Shown here: in pieces, positions 8,666-17,516 of the stretch
How positions within the stretch are numbered: position 1 is the stretch's first letter
How the letters are laid out: every line of letters starts with the position of its first letter
From: Flavobacterium sp. NRK F7
GTDB lineage: Bacteria; Bacteroidota; Bacteroidia; Flavobacteriales; Flavobacteriaceae
DNA length: 64,000 nt
Direction: 5' to 3'
NCBI RefSeq assembly: GCF_024054195.1
Contig: NZ_JAMXLB010000001.1
Span: 1,667,624-1,731,623, forward strand
Notes under the pieces: generated by a model
What the model saw: only the letters and a program-made list of their open reading frames with translations
Database searches by the model: none
Told to the model about the DNA's origin: nothing
Made by a program: the position numbers and the translations under genes

Positions 8666-9364
8666 ATGAAAAGAGCACTACTTATTGCTATCCTTTTTAG
8701 TATTGGATTTTCATATGCACAACAATTCAAATTTGGAACCAAAGTTGGGGGCAATTTAGCAACAATTCCTATTACCTTTTCAGGTACTGATCTTACATTG
8801 GTTACAGTTCCAGATAATAAAATGTTCATTGGTTTTCATGCGGGTGGTTTTATTGAAATGGGAATTTCAGAAAGGATAACTTTCCAATCTGAGTTATTGT
8901 TTTCATTTGAAGGTTCAAAATATGAATCCAATGCTTCTGGTTCAGATTTTGGATTTGATTATACTGAAAATTCGAAATCGACTATTAAAACGAGCTACAT
9001 TCATTTTCCTTTTTTGCTTAAATATTATCCTACATATACCTTGTATTTTAGTGCTGGACCTAAAGTGGGTGTCTTAGTTATGGCAAAACAAGATTCAAAT
9101 TATACGTATACCTCAAACGGGAATACTGAAATTGAATCTATAAAAGGAGAAGATGTTAAAGATCAATTGAACCGTTTAAATATAGCGGCGTCTTTTGGTG
9201 CCGGTTATTTCTTTACCGATACTATTTTTGCAGAGATACGATATGATCTGGGCTTGTCTAATGTTTATAAAGACATTAAAGAAGAATATAATGGTGTGCA
9301 GTATACTTTCGAACCAAAATCTAAAATAAATAATTTGCAAATTTCTTTAGGATATAGATTTTAA
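8666..9364 (+). CDS. Outer-membrane beta-barrel protein, copy 2
   Basis: This 232-aa protein has a signal peptide MKRALLIAILFSIGFSYAQ and a porin-family barrel with longer extracellular loops than copy 1. Shared features are FKFGTKVGGNLA, ITFQSELLFSFEGSKYE, FSAGPKVGVLV and the terminal LGYRF. An overlapping ATG 4 nt upstream is out of frame. The function is unknown. It probably arose by duplication, since the sequence after its stop codon mirrors that of copy 1. Confidence 0.87.
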   Translation: MKRALLIAILFSIGFSYAQQFKFGTKVGGNLATIPITFSGTDLTLVTVPDNKMFIGFHAGGFIEMGISERITFQSELLFSFEGSKYESNASGSDFGFDYTENSKSTIKTSYIHFPFLLKYYPTYTLYFSAGPKVGVLVMAKQDSNYTYTSNGNTEIESIKGEDVKDQLNRLNIAASFGAGYFFTDTIFAEIRYDLGLSNVYKDIKEEYNGVQYTFEPKSKINNLQISLGYRF

Positions 9365-9383
9365 TTTTAGAATACAATTTTTT

Positions 9384-9410
9384 AAAAACCCGCTATCTTG
9401 TGGGTTTTTT
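9384..9410 (+). terminator. Terminator of barrel copy 2
   Basis: AAAAACCCGCTA...TTGTGGGTTTTTT is a near copy of the terminator at 8543-8570. Confidence 0.85.
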
Positions 9411-9519
9411 TATTTTAAATGATGAAGTTAAAAACATAAGTGTTTTGTTTTTTGTATTTTAGTTATATAAAAACTTAGTTTTATTAGTCTTATAGTAAAA
9501 TTTTTAAAATTAAATAAAC

Positions 9520-10077
9520 ATGAAAAAAGTAGTATTTGCCGCAGTTGCAGTAGTTCTGTTTGGAATTTCTTACGCTCAAGAAGTAAAGTTTGGCGCTAAA
9601 GGAGGTTTAAATTTATCAACTCTTTCAGGTGATGATGACACTGCTATGAAAGTTGGTTTTCAAGTAGGTGGTTTTGCTGAAATTAGTGTTACTGAGAAGT
9701 TTGCTATTCAGCCTGAACTCTTATATTCTACACAAGGAACTAAATATGACGGAACCGGCGATCCATCCTTACATTTAGATTATTTAAACATTCCTGTCAT
9801 GGCTAAATTTTTTGTAACTGAAGGATTAAGTTTAGAAGCAGGACCACAAGTAGGGTTCTTATTGTCTGCAAAACTTAAAACGGATGCAGGAGATGCAGAT
9901 TTTAAAGAATATGTGAATTCTACAGATTTTGGTCTTAATTTTGGTGTAGGTTATGATGTAACAGACAACATTAGTTTAGGAGTAAGATATGGTTTTGGTG
10001 TTAGCGATGTAAATAAAGAAGGGAATAATTCCATTAAAAACAGCAACTTTTCATTTGCTTTAGGATACAAATTCTAG
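9520..10077 (+). CDS. Outer-membrane beta-barrel protein, copy 3
   Basis: This 185-aa protein is the closest paralog of copy 1. It has a signal peptide MKKVVFAAVAVVLFGISYAQ, then EVKFGAKGGLNLS, the LDYLNIPVMAKFFV core, LEAGPQVGFLLSAKLKTDAGDADF, and a terminal LGYKF. It lacks a few residues in one loop relative to copy 1. No strong hairpin follows the stop. The biological role is unknown. Confidence 0.88.
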   Translation: MKKVVFAAVAVVLFGISYAQEVKFGAKGGLNLSTLSGDDDTAMKVGFQVGGFAEISVTEKFAIQPELLYSTQGTKYDGTGDPSLHLDYLNIPVMAKFFVTEGLSLEAGPQVGFLLSAKLKTDAGDADFKEYVNSTDFGLNFGVGYDVTDNISLGVRYGFGVSDVNKEGNNSIKNSNFSFALGYKF

Positions 10078-10240
10078 TGCTTTTTTAATGCAAAAAAAAT
10101 AATCTCGTAATTTACGGTATTTTTTTGTGTTTGATAATTAGAGACTTGCGATTTTTATGTTTTTTTTAATACTTTTTTTCTTGCTCGAATGCATTAATTC
10201 TATAAATTCGCTTTCTCAAATTTCTAAAATTAAATAAAAA

Positions 10241-10825
10241 ATGAAAAAATTATTATTTGCTGCTGTTGCAGTATTTGCGTTTGGTGTAGCTAATGCACAA
10301 GAAGAATCAAACGGAGGTTTTTCTAATGGAGATCTTTATGCTACAGGTTCATTAAGTATTTCAAGTACTAAAATGGGAGATGTTAAATCTGATGGTTATT
10401 CTTTTGCTCCAGGTGTTGGATATTTTGTAAATGAGAACATTGCTTTAGAGGCTGGTCTTATTGTTAACAAAGCTACAATGGAATTTGAAGGTGATGAATT
10501 TGAAGCTAAAGGTTTCGGTGGTTCTGTTGCTGCTAAATACTACTTTACTCCATCAAACAAATTTTCTTTCTTTGCTGGTTTAGGTGTAGGATATTTAACT
10601 CAAAAAGTTGGTGATACTGATACAGTTGATTTTAATACTTTATCTGTTGCAGCTATCCCAGGTGTTAACTACTTCGTAAGTGATAATTTCGCTTTACAAG
10701 CTTCTTTAGGAGGAATTGGTTATTCATCTTCAAAATTTGATGTTGATGGAGCTGAATCAACAAATACTTTTGCTTTAGGTCTTGACTTAACAAATGTTAA
10801 CTTTTCATTAATTTATAAATTCTAA
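10241..10825 (+). CDS. Outer-membrane beta-barrel protein, copy 4 (OMP_b-brl type)
   Basis: This 194-aa protein has a signal peptide of the copy 1 type (MKKLLFAAVAVFAFGVANA), with about the first 35 nt of the two genes identical. The mature part belongs to a different small-barrel subfamily (YATGSLSISSTKMGDVKSDGYSFAPGVGYFV...FFAGLGVGYL...SLIYKF). This suggests a signal-peptide cassette moved between paralogs by recombination, or strong conservation. The function is unknown. Its own terminator follows. Confidence 0.87.
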   Translation: MKKLLFAAVAVFAFGVANAQEESNGGFSNGDLYATGSLSISSTKMGDVKSDGYSFAPGVGYFVNENIALEAGLIVNKATMEFEGDEFEAKGFGGSVAAKYYFTPSNKFSFFAGLGVGYLTQKVGDTDTVDFNTLSVAAIPGVNYFVSDNFALQASLGGIGYSSSKFDVDGAESTNTFALGLDLTNVNFSLIYKF

Positions 10826-10846
10826 TTTGTAAATTATTAAATAATT

Positions 10847-10875
10847 AAATCCCGCTTTTTAGCGGGATTTTTTGT
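10847..10875 (+). terminator. Terminator of barrel copy 4
   Basis: AATCCCGCT pairs with AGCGGGATT around a TTTT loop, followed by T's. Confidence 0.9.
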
Positions 10876-10907
10876 TTAAAATAGCTTTGTTTTTGTTTAA
10901 AATTTAC

Positions 10908-10937
10908 TTGCGTATATTAAATTTATCAATAGTTTTG
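10908..10937 (+). promoter_or_regulatory. Promoter of barrel copy 5
   Basis: TTG at 10908-10910 and TAGTTTTG at 10930-10937 with a 19-nt spacer match the flavobacterial consensus, 28 nt before the ATG. Confidence 0.6.
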
Positions 10938-10965
10938 CAGCCATAAATTTTTATAACGATTTCAA

Positions 10966-11547
10966 ATGAAAAAATTAATTTTTGTCCTGTTACTACTTGC
11001 TCTGAATTGCTTAAATGCACAAAAAAGAAGTAAGGATGATGTTGAGTTAACGCCAATTCTTGGAGTAGCATTTTCTAATTATTATGGAGAAGATAGATTG
11101 GAGAATCAAAATCTTTCTAGTACTCAATTTGGAGTAGATTTAGATTTCTTTTTTAATGATAGATGGAGTTTAAGATCGGGTTTGCTTTTTCAAACGATGG
11201 GTTCAAAAGTAACTAGAAATTATACAGAGAAATTACACTATGTAACTTTTCCAGTAAATGCGAATTGGCATTTTGGCTCCACTAGAAGATGGAATTTAAA
11301 TTTTGGACCTAATTTTAGTTTTTTAACTGCTGCAGAAGGAAATGGAGTAGATTTAAAAGACGAAGCAAATGGGTTTCAATTCGGATTAGCTTATGGTATT
11401 GGTTATAAAATTGAAATAAATGAAAAATTCAGTCTTTTGATTGATTACCAAGGTATAACAGGTTTAACTGAAGTTCCAAAAGATAATTATTATACGATTA
11501 AAAACACCTATGGTTCTTTTAATTTCGGAGGTGTTTTCAAATTATAA
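10966..11547 (+). CDS. Outer-membrane beta-barrel protein, copy 5
   Basis: This 193-aa protein has a signal peptide MKKLIFVLLLLALNCLNAQ followed by a basic linker and a porin-family barrel (FGVDLDFFFNDRWSLRSGLLFQTMGSKV...LNFGPNFSFL...FNFGGVFKL). It is the most diverged member of the cluster. It is separately expressed, from a strong promoter to a strong terminator. The function is unknown. Confidence 0.85.
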   Translation: MKKLIFVLLLLALNCLNAQKRSKDDVELTPILGVAFSNYYGEDRLENQNLSSTQFGVDLDFFFNDRWSLRSGLLFQTMGSKVTRNYTEKLHYVTFPVNANWHFGSTRRWNLNFGPNFSFLTAAEGNGVDLKDEANGFQFGLAYGIGYKIEINEKFSLLIDYQGITGLTEVPKDNYYTIKNTYGSFNFGGVFKL

Positions 11548-11551
11548 GTAT

Positions 11552-11584
11552 AAAAAATCTCAAGTTGAACTTGAGATTTTTTTT
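11552..11584 (+). terminator. Terminator of barrel copy 5
   Basis: AAAAAATCTCAAGTT pairs with ACTTGAGATTTTTTTT. The hairpin ends 26 nt before the xerD start. Confidence 0.9.
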
Positions 11585-11609
11585 GCAATTATTTTGATAC
11601 TTTTGAAGT

Positions 11610-12509
11610 ATGAATAATTGGAACACCTATATCAAAGAATATCAGCATTATTTAAAATTAGAACGTGGTCTTTCTCAAAATACTATTGAGAATTATACTT
11701 TTGATATTGAAAAATTAGTTTTATTTCTTTCTGAAAATTCAATTTCGGAAAGTCCTTTAACAATATCTGAAGAGACAGTACAACAATTCATTTATAAAAT
11801 AGCATCAGAAGTGAATGCTAGAAGTCAATCGCGTATTATTTCTGGATTGAAAAGTTTTTTTTCCTATTTGGTTTTCGAAGATTACAGAGTAGATACACCA
11901 ATGGAATTAATTGAAGTACCTAAAACAGGTAGAAAACTTCCCGATACGCTTTCAGTTCAAGAAATTGATGCTTTAATTCAAGCCATTGATTTGTCTACTT
12001 TAGAAGGTGAACGCAATAGAGCTATTTTAGAAACTTTATATAGTTGTGGTTTGCGTGTTTCTGAAATAGTAAACTTAAAGATATCAGACTTATTTTTTGA
12101 AGAGGGTTTTTTAAAAATCACAGGAAAAGGGAATAAGCAACGTTTTGTTCCCATTGGTAGTACAACTGAAAAATATATATCTATTTATAAAAATCAAATT
12201 CGAAATCAAATTAAGGTGCAAAAAGGGTATGAAGATACCTTGTTTTTAAACCGTAGAGGAAAACAATTAACAAGGGCTATGATTTTTACTATTATTAAGG
12301 ATTTAGCTTCTAAAATAAATTTGAATAAGGTGATTAGTCCACATACGTTTAGGCATTCCTTTGCCACTCATTTGTTAGAAAATGGTGCTGATTTACGTTC
12401 CATCCAATTAATGCTTGGTCATGAATCTATAACAACCACTGAAGTGTATATGCATTTAGATAGAAAATTTTTGACAGAAGTGTTACAAAATTATCATCCA
12501 AGGAAATAA
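11610..12509 (+). CDS. xerD: Site-specific tyrosine recombinase XerD
   Basis: This 299-aa recombinase resolves chromosome dimers at dif together with XerC and FtsK. The N-terminal SAM-like core-binding domain (residues 1-95) is followed by the catalytic domain with Arg149 (YSCGLRVSE), Lys173 (TGKGNKQR), His245 and Arg248 (SPHTFRHSFATHLL), His271 (MLGHESI) and the nucleophile Tyr280 (TTEVYMHL). Length and motifs are those of a housekeeping Xer rather than a mobile integrase. Only its separation from divergent aroQ by the barrel cluster is unusual. Confidence 0.94.
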   Translation: MNNWNTYIKEYQHYLKLERGLSQNTIENYTFDIEKLVLFLSENSISESPLTISEETVQQFIYKIASEVNARSQSRIISGLKSFFSYLVFEDYRVDTPMELIEVPKTGRKLPDTLSVQEIDALIQAIDLSTLEGERNRAILETLYSCGLRVSEIVNLKISDLFFEEGFLKITGKGNKQRFVPIGSTTEKYISIYKNQIRNQIKVQKGYEDTLFLNRRGKQLTRAMIFTIIKDLASKINLNKVISPHTFRHSFATHLLENGADLRSIQLMLGHESITTTEVYMHLDRKFLTEVLQNYHPRK

Positions 12510-12537
12510 AAAAGCATTACAAACGTAATGCTTTTTT
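12509..12537. terminator. Bidirectional terminator between xerD and barrel copy 6
   Basis: AAAAAGCATTAC pairs with GTAATGCTTTTTT around a 4-nt loop. The convergent genes on both sides can use it. Confidence 0.88.
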
Positions 12538-12546
12538 ATTTTAGGT

Positions 12547-13131
12547 TTAGAATCTAAAACCAACGCCAAGTTGGAAGACAGAATTTTTTGAATCAGTATT
12601 TTTAATTACTTCTTTTAAACTGTAAGTGTATCTAGCAGAAATAAGGAAATTATCTATATTGAAAGAAACACCTCCAGCTAATGCGGTATCGAAACTATTT
12701 ACATCGTTATTAATGCTAGCACTATTTTCAGATTTAATTTTTTCATTGATTTTAAATCCAAATTGAGGTCCAGCTTCCACGGAAAAAACTTTTCCAATGT
12801 GGATTTTGGCTAATACGGGTACGTTGATGTAATCGATGCGATACTCTTGTGTGTAATTTTCGCCTAAAAGCGTAGTGTAATTGTTTTCAAAACCTTGTCT
12901 GGAATAAATAATTTCGGGTTGCAAGGATAAAACTTTTTTAATTAACGGAACTTCACCGAAAAATCCAATGTAATAACTGGTTCTTGGATCGGCACCTTCA
13001 TTGAAATCTCCTTTAGTAACTGTAGAATAATTTAAACCACCTTTGATTCCGAAATTTTCTGAATCTCCGTTTTGAGCTAAAATTACCTGGGTCATAACGA
13101 ATGCAAAACATGCAAAAAGAACTTTTTTCAT
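12547..13131 (-). CDS. Outer-membrane beta-barrel protein, copy 6
   Basis: This 194-aa protein starts MKKVLFACFAFVMTQVILAQ, a signal peptide. The barrel is of the same type as copies 1 and 3: IKGGLNYSTVTKGDF, LSLQPEIIYSRQGFE, RIDYINVPVLAKIHI, VEAGPQFGFK and a terminal VGFRF. It lies on the opposite strand beyond xerD, so the paralog group flanks xerD on both sides. The function is unknown. Confidence 0.86.
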   Translation of the reverse strand: MKKVLFACFAFVMTQVILAQNGDSENFGIKGGLNYSTVTKGDFNEGADPRTSYYIGFFGEVPLIKKVLSLQPEIIYSRQGFENNYTTLLGENYTQEYRIDYINVPVLAKIHIGKVFSVEAGPQFGFKINEKIKSENSASINNDVNSFDTALAGGVSFNIDNFLISARYTYSLKEVIKNTDSKNSVFQLGVGFRF

Positions 13132-13206
13132 ATAAATTTGTTTTAATGTTGCATCTTTTTATACGTAAAAATCGTGCCAAAGGTTTTTGTTTCTGCATAT
13201 TTATAG

Positions 13207-13249
13207 AAAACCAAAAGCGCTTTTCGAACGAAAAGCGCTTTTGGTTTTT
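13207..13249 (-). terminator. Long perfect hairpin terminator after rny
   Basis: About 19 bp of uninterrupted pairing (AAAACCAAAAGCGCTTTTCG against its complement) has a 2-3 nt loop and a T-rich end in both directions. It lies 16 bp beyond the rny stop. Confidence 0.85.
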
Positions 13250-13264
13250 AAATGTTTTAGAAAA

Positions 13265-14827
13265 TTATTTTGCGATATTTACCGCTCTAGTTTCTCTAAT
13301 AACTGTTATTTTAACCTGACCTGGATATGTCATTTCCGTTTGGATTTTTTGAGAAATTTCAAAAGATAAATTAGAAGCTAGTTCATCGGATACTTTTTCA
13401 CTTTCTACAATGACACGAAGTTCTCTACCTGCTTGAATTGCATAGGCGTTTTTAACCCCATTAAATCCAAAAGCAATGTCTTCTAAATCTTTTAGACGTT
13501 GGATATAAGAATCTAATACTTGTCTTCTTGCACCAGGACGTGCTCCAGAAATGGCGTCACAAACTTGTATAATGGGAGAAATTAAATATTTCATTTCAAT
13601 TTCATCATGGTGAGCTCCAATAGCGTTGCATACTTCTTCTTTTTCACCATATTTCTCGGCCCATTGCATTCCTAAAATAGCATGTGGTAATTCACTTTCT
13701 GTATCGGGTACTTTTCCAATATCGTGTAGTAAACCAGCTCTTTTTGCCAATTTTACATTTAAGCCTAATTCAGCAGCCATAATACCACAAAGATTAGCTA
13801 CTTCTCTAGAGTGTTGTAATAAATTTTGACCATAAGAAGAACGGTATTTCATTCTACCGACAATTTTAATTAATTCAGGATGTAAACCATGAATTCCTAA
13901 ATCAATAACGGTGCGTTTACCAACTTCAATGATTTCTTCTTCTATTTGCTTTTGCGTTTTAGCAACAACTTCTTCAATTCTAGCTGGGTGAATACGTCCG
14001 TCAGTTACTAATTTATGTAAAGCCAAACGTGCAATTTCTCTTCTTACCGGATCAAAACAAGATAAGATGATAGCTTCAGGAGTATCGTCTACAATTATTT
14101 CTACACCAGTAGCCGATTCTAAAGCTCTAATGTTTCTTCCTTCACGTCCAATAATTCTTCCTTTAACATCATCTGATTCAATATTGAATACAGAAACACA
14201 GTTTTCAACAGCTTCTTCAGTTCCCACTCTTTGAATGGTGCTAATGATGATTTTTTTAGCTTCTTGTTGTGCAGTTAATTTAGCTTCTTCCATAGTGTCT
14301 TGAATGAAAGACATAGCGTTTGTTTTGGCTTCTGCTTTCAAGCTTTCTACCAACTGGTTTTTAGCTTCATCAGCAGATAAGCCAGAAATAACTTCAAGTT
14401 GCTCCACTTGGCTTTTGTGTAGCTTGTCTATTTCCTGTTGTTTCTTTTCTAGAAATTCAATTTTAGCATCATAGTCTGCTATTTTTTTCTCTAAATCTTC
14501 ATTTACTTTTTTGCTTTTCGCTAATTCATTAGAAATTTGAGATTCTTTATCTCTAGTTCTTTTTTCAGCTTCAGCCATTTTCTTATCTCTAGATAAGATT
14601 ACTTGTTCGTGTTCTGCTTTTAATTCTAAAAACTTTTCTTTTGCTTGTAGAATTTTATCTTTTTTAAGTGATTCCGCTTCTGTTTTAGCATCTTTTAAAA
14701 TGGAACCTGCTTCTTTTTTAGCATTTTTGATAAGGTTTGAAACATTGCTCTTTTCAAGAAATTTAGCAATTCCAAAACCTAAAGCAAGACCTGCGATGAT
14801 TCCAATTATTATACTTAGTATGTCCAT
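13265..14827 (-). CDS. rny: Ribonuclease Y
   Basis: RNase Y is a membrane-anchored endoribonuclease that starts mRNA decay. The 520-aa protein has an N-terminal transmembrane helix (residues 3-22), a long charged coiled coil to about residue 190, and a KH domain ([22 protein letters not shown]). Its HD domain carries the metal-binding pair in [10 protein letters not shown]. The C-terminal [16 protein letters not shown] is typical. The 6S RNA lies immediately upstream on the same strand, and zapA beyond it. Confidence 0.96.
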   Translation of the reverse strand: MDILSIIIGIIAGLALGFGIAKFLEKSNVSNLIKNAKKEAGSILKDAKTEAESLKKDKILQAKEKFLELKAEHEQVILSRDKKMAEAEKRTRDKESQISNELAKSKKVNEDLEKKIADYDAKIEFLEKKQQEIDKLHKSQVEQLEVISGLSADEAKNQLVESLKAEAKTNAMSFIQDTMEEAKLTAQQEAKKIIISTIQRVGTEEAVENCVSVFNIESDDVKGRIIGREGRNIRALESATGVEIIVDDTPEAIILSCFDPVRREIARLALHKLVTDGRIHPARIEEVVAKTQKQIEEEIIEVGKRTVIDLGIHGLHPELIKIVGRMKYRSSYGQNLLQHSREVANLCGIMAAELGLNVKLAKRAGLLHDIGKVPDTESELPHAILGMQWAEKYGEKEEVCNAIGAHHDEIEMKYLISPIIQVCDAISGARPGARRQVLDSYIQRLKDLEDIAFGFNGVKNAYAIQAGRELRVIVESEKVSDELASNLSFEISQKIQTEMTYPGQVKITVIRETRAVNIAK

Positions 14828-14847
14828 AGTTTGTTAAATAAATTATA

Positions 14848-15010
14848 TAAAAAAAGCCTACATTAGGTGTTTGTATAAACTCGTAAAGACAAGTTTTGAG
14901 CTAACTCGCATTTCATGCTTCCCACTGAAGGGCTTGCAATAGTTACGAAGATTCACTCATTTTAATTTGTTAGTGTTGAGTTTATCAAATATATACTAAT
15001 GTAGGCAGTA
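14848..15010 (-). ncRNA. ssrS: 6S RNA (6S-Flavo type), ssrS
   Basis: The 160-nt interval between zapA and rny folds into one long interrupted hairpin. The closing stem GCCTACATTAG/CTAATGTAGGC pairs 14856-14866 with 14998-15008, the next helix pairs ATAAACTC (14875-14882) with GAGTTTAT (14980-14987), an unpaired central bubble follows, and there is a small apical stem around CCCTTC. On the minus strand the closing stem runs into a T-tract, so it also terminates. 6S RNA mimics an open promoter and binds RNA polymerase. Position next to zapA is a well-known 6S context. No TAnnTTTG box was found upstream, so processing from the zapA transcript is possible. Confidence 0.75.
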
Positions 15011-15035
15011 TCTTTGTTTGTATGTAAGAACGTTT

Positions 15036-15329
15036 CTATTTATAGAGTAAATCACTCACTTTTTTATCTAAATTCCTTAAACGCTGTAATGCTATTTCAT
15101 ACTCTTGTGAGTTGTCAATTTGTTTCTGTTCTGTTTGTGATGCAAACTGTAGCGCACACATGGCTAAAACATCTTGTTTGTCTCTCACGGCATAGTTTTC
15201 TTCAAATTCTTTAATCATAGTATCGATTTTTTTAGAAGCTCTTCTTAATCCTTCTTCTTGCGATTCCTCAATGGTTAAAGGATACACGCGGTCTGCAATC
15301 GATATTTTAATTTTTAATTTTTCACTCAT
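15036..15329 (-). CDS. zapA: Cell division protein ZapA
   Basis: This 97-aa protein has the ZapA signature: N-terminal beta strands (KLKIKISIADRVYPLTI), a helix with EEGLRRASKKIDTMIKEF, then DKQDVLAMCALQFA and a C-terminal coiled coil. ZapA binds FtsZ at the mid-cell ring and promotes protofilament bundling. Its start is 6 nt after the stop of the upstream coiled-coil gene, so they are an operon. The 6S RNA begins about 26 nt after its stop. Confidence 0.9.
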   Translation of the reverse strand: MSEKLKIKISIADRVYPLTIEESQEEGLRRASKKIDTMIKEFEENYAVRDKQDVLAMCALQFASQTEQKQIDNSQEYEIALQRLRNLDKKVSDLLYK

Positions 15330-15335
15330 GCCTCT

Positions 15336-15629
15336 CTAATCAGAAAGTTGTGCTATGCAATAATCAATTTCTCGTATTAATGAATTTATTTTGAGTTTCG
15401 TTTCTCTTTTATTTTCTTCACTGCCTAATAGTGAATTTACCATCTTCAAATTATCAATATTATCTTTCAATTCAGTTATTTCAACCGCTTGTTGTTTTTG
15501 AATATCTTCAGAAACTTTAATTTTTTCAACTAATTCTTTGTTCATTTTTTCAAGATGCACCAATTTTTGGTTGAGCTTGAAAAATTTAATTTCAAGAGAA
15601 TCAATTAGTTCAGATAATCCATTCATCAA
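15336..15629 (-). CDS. Small coiled-coil protein, ZapB-like by position
   Basis: This 97-aa (or 96-aa, from the second ATG) cytosolic protein is almost entirely heptad-patterned coiled coil: LEIKFFKLNQKLVHLEKMNKELVEKI and then EITELKDNIDNLKMV. It is conserved upstream of zapA in flavobacteria as far as I recall. A ZapB-like role bridging ZapA is inferred from size, coiled coil and operon, not from a recognised domain. Confidence 0.65.
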   Translation of the reverse strand: MMNGLSELIDSLEIKFFKLNQKLVHLEKMNKELVEKIKVSEDIQKQQAVEITELKDNIDNLKMVNSLLGSEENKRETKLKINSLIREIDYCIAQLSD

Positions 15630-15819
15630 TGATAAAATTCATTTCTATTTCTACAAAATTAGTATTACTATTGGATAATAACAATACTTTTTGTAAAAAA
15701 TTATATTTTTATTTGTATTTTTTTTAATATTTTGATTATTAGTTACTTATAAAAAGCCTCTGTTTCCTTCTTAAGATATAAGATTTTTTATTATTTTAGC
15801 CTAAATATACTATACGCAC

Positions 15820-17505
15820 ATGAGACTTATTATTATCCTATTCTGTTCTGTTTCCCTATTTGGGCAAACTAATTATCCTGACGGCTTTATTTCTCCATTA
15901 TCTATTCCTATAGATGTATCTGGTTCTTTTGGAGAATTACGTTCCAATCATTTTCACGCTGGTTTAGATATTAAAACCAATAAAAAAGAAGGCTTGCCTG
16001 TTTTTGCGGTAGCCGATGGTTATGTATCGAGAATTAAAATTTCAACTTTTGGTTATGGAAAAGCAATTTATATAACACATCCTAATGGTTATGTTTCTGT
16101 GTATGGGCATTTACGAGAAGCAAATGGAGCCATTGAAGCATATATTAAAAAACAACAGTATGCTCAAAAATCCTTTGAAGTAGAAATGTTTCCAAACGCA
16201 AGTGAACTAAAGGTAAAACAAGGTGATGTGATAGCCTTTTCTGGAAATTCTGGTGGAAGTGGTGGGCCTCATTTGCATTTTGAATTTAGAGATGTTAAAA
16301 CAGAAAAAATAGTCAATCCTTTGCATTTTGGTTTTACTAAATTTGTTTCCGATAAAAGAGAACCTTTTTTACAAGGAATAATAGCGTATCCTATGGATAG
16401 TGCTTCCGTAAATAAATCCCAAAAACCGATTGCAATTTCGTATAGTAAACAAGTGGATGGCTCGTATTTAGCTTCTAAAGTGTTTACTAATGGGAAAATA
16501 GGTTTTGGAATTAATGCCTATGATTATTGTACTAATCCCTACAACAAAAATGGATTGTATAAAGTGAATGCTTATCTAAACGGAGTGTTGTATTATCAAT
16601 ATGACTTTGAAACGTTTTCATTTGACGAATCGAGATACATTAATAATTTAATTGATTATGAACGCTATAAAGAAATGAATCAAAGAGTACAACGATTATT
16701 TCATTATAGTCCATATCCTTTGTCTGTGATTAAGTTTAGTAAAAACAATGGCTTTATCAATACGCAACCTAATGCGAGTTATAATTATAAAATTGAATTA
16801 TTTGACTATCATGGAAATAAAACAACTATTATTATTCCCATTGAATATCAAAATCAACAAGCCACTATTTTAAAAACAGAAACTGCAAAACCGTATACCT
16901 TGCGATCCAAAGTTGAAAATAATTATACTAAAGACAATGTGTCTATCTATGTGCCAGAGAATGCTTTTTATGATGATTTTAAGTTTGATTTTGAAGTAAA
17001 AGATGGTGTATTGCGTTTTTCAGAGAAAAATATTCCTATTCAAAAAAATATTACCATCACTTTTAATGATGTCGAAGATATCCCTACTAATCTTTTGGAT
17101 AAAATGTTTATAGCATCTGTAGAAGGGTATAAATTGTATTATAATAAAACTTATAGAAAAGGAACTACTTTTTCCACTCGTGTAAGAGATTTGGATACTT
17201 ACAAATTGGCCGTTGATACGATAGCACCAAGAATTTATAATGTGAACTTTGTAGAAGGAAAAGATTTGAAAAATCAAAAAACCTTAAGTGTGTCTATTGC
17301 AGATAACCTATCGGGAATTGATACTTATAATGCCTATTTAAATGGAGAATGGATATTAATGGAATATGATTATAAGACTAAAAAGCTAATTCATACGTTA
17401 AGTGATAATAAGTATATAAAAGGTAAAAACGATTTTAAAGTTGTAGTAACCGATAATATGCAAAATTCAGCTACCTTTGAGTCGCATTTTTTTATGAATA
17501 ATTAA
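15820..17505 (+). CDS. M23 family metallopeptidase
   Basis: This 561-aa secreted protein has a signal peptide of about 15 residues (MRLIIILFCSVSLFG). The LytM-type peptidase domain sits near the N-terminus, with HFHAGLD (His46, Asp50), the GHLRE segment, and GGSGGPHLHFEFRD giving the HxH zinc/catalytic site near residue 155. Such domains hydrolyse peptidoglycan cross-bridges. The roughly 370-residue C-terminal part is beta-rich, ends with an Ig-like segment (SVSIADNLSGIDTYNAYLNG), and probably targets or regulates the enzyme. A TonB-receptor gene follows after 11 nt. Confidence 0.88.
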   Translation: MRLIIILFCSVSLFGQTNYPDGFISPLSIPIDVSGSFGELRSNHFHAGLDIKTNKKEGLPVFAVADGYVSRIKISTFGYGKAIYITHPNGYVSVYGHLREANGAIEAYIKKQQYAQKSFEVEMFPNASELKVKQGDVIAFSGNSGGSGGPHLHFEFRDVKTEKIVNPLHFGFTKFVSDKREPFLQGIIAYPMDSASVNKSQKPIAISYSKQVDGSYLASKVFTNGKIGFGINAYDYCTNPYNKNGLYKVNAYLNGVLYYQYDFETFSFDESRYINNLIDYERYKEMNQRVQRLFHYSPYPLSVIKFSKNNGFINTQPNASYNYKIELFDYHGNKTTIIIPIEYQNQQATILKTETAKPYTLRSKVENNYTKDNVSIYVPENAFYDDFKFDFEVKDGVLRFSEKNIPIQKNITITFNDVEDIPTNLLDKMFIASVEGYKLYYNKTYRKGTTFSTRVRDLDTYKLAVDTIAPRIYNVNFVEGKDLKNQKTLSVSIADNLSGIDTYNAYLNGEWILMEYDYKTKKLIHTLSDNKYIKGKNDFKVVVTDNMQNSATFESHFFMNN

Positions 17506-17516
17506 AGTTGGAATAA

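Noticed and set aside
11610..12509. Mobile-element integrase
   Set aside because: Length, motif spacing and the genomic context match the housekeeping XerD; no element boundaries surround it.
13013..13369. Short ORFs around the rny terminator
   Set aside because: They run through the long terminator hairpin and the ends of real genes and show no protein-like composition.
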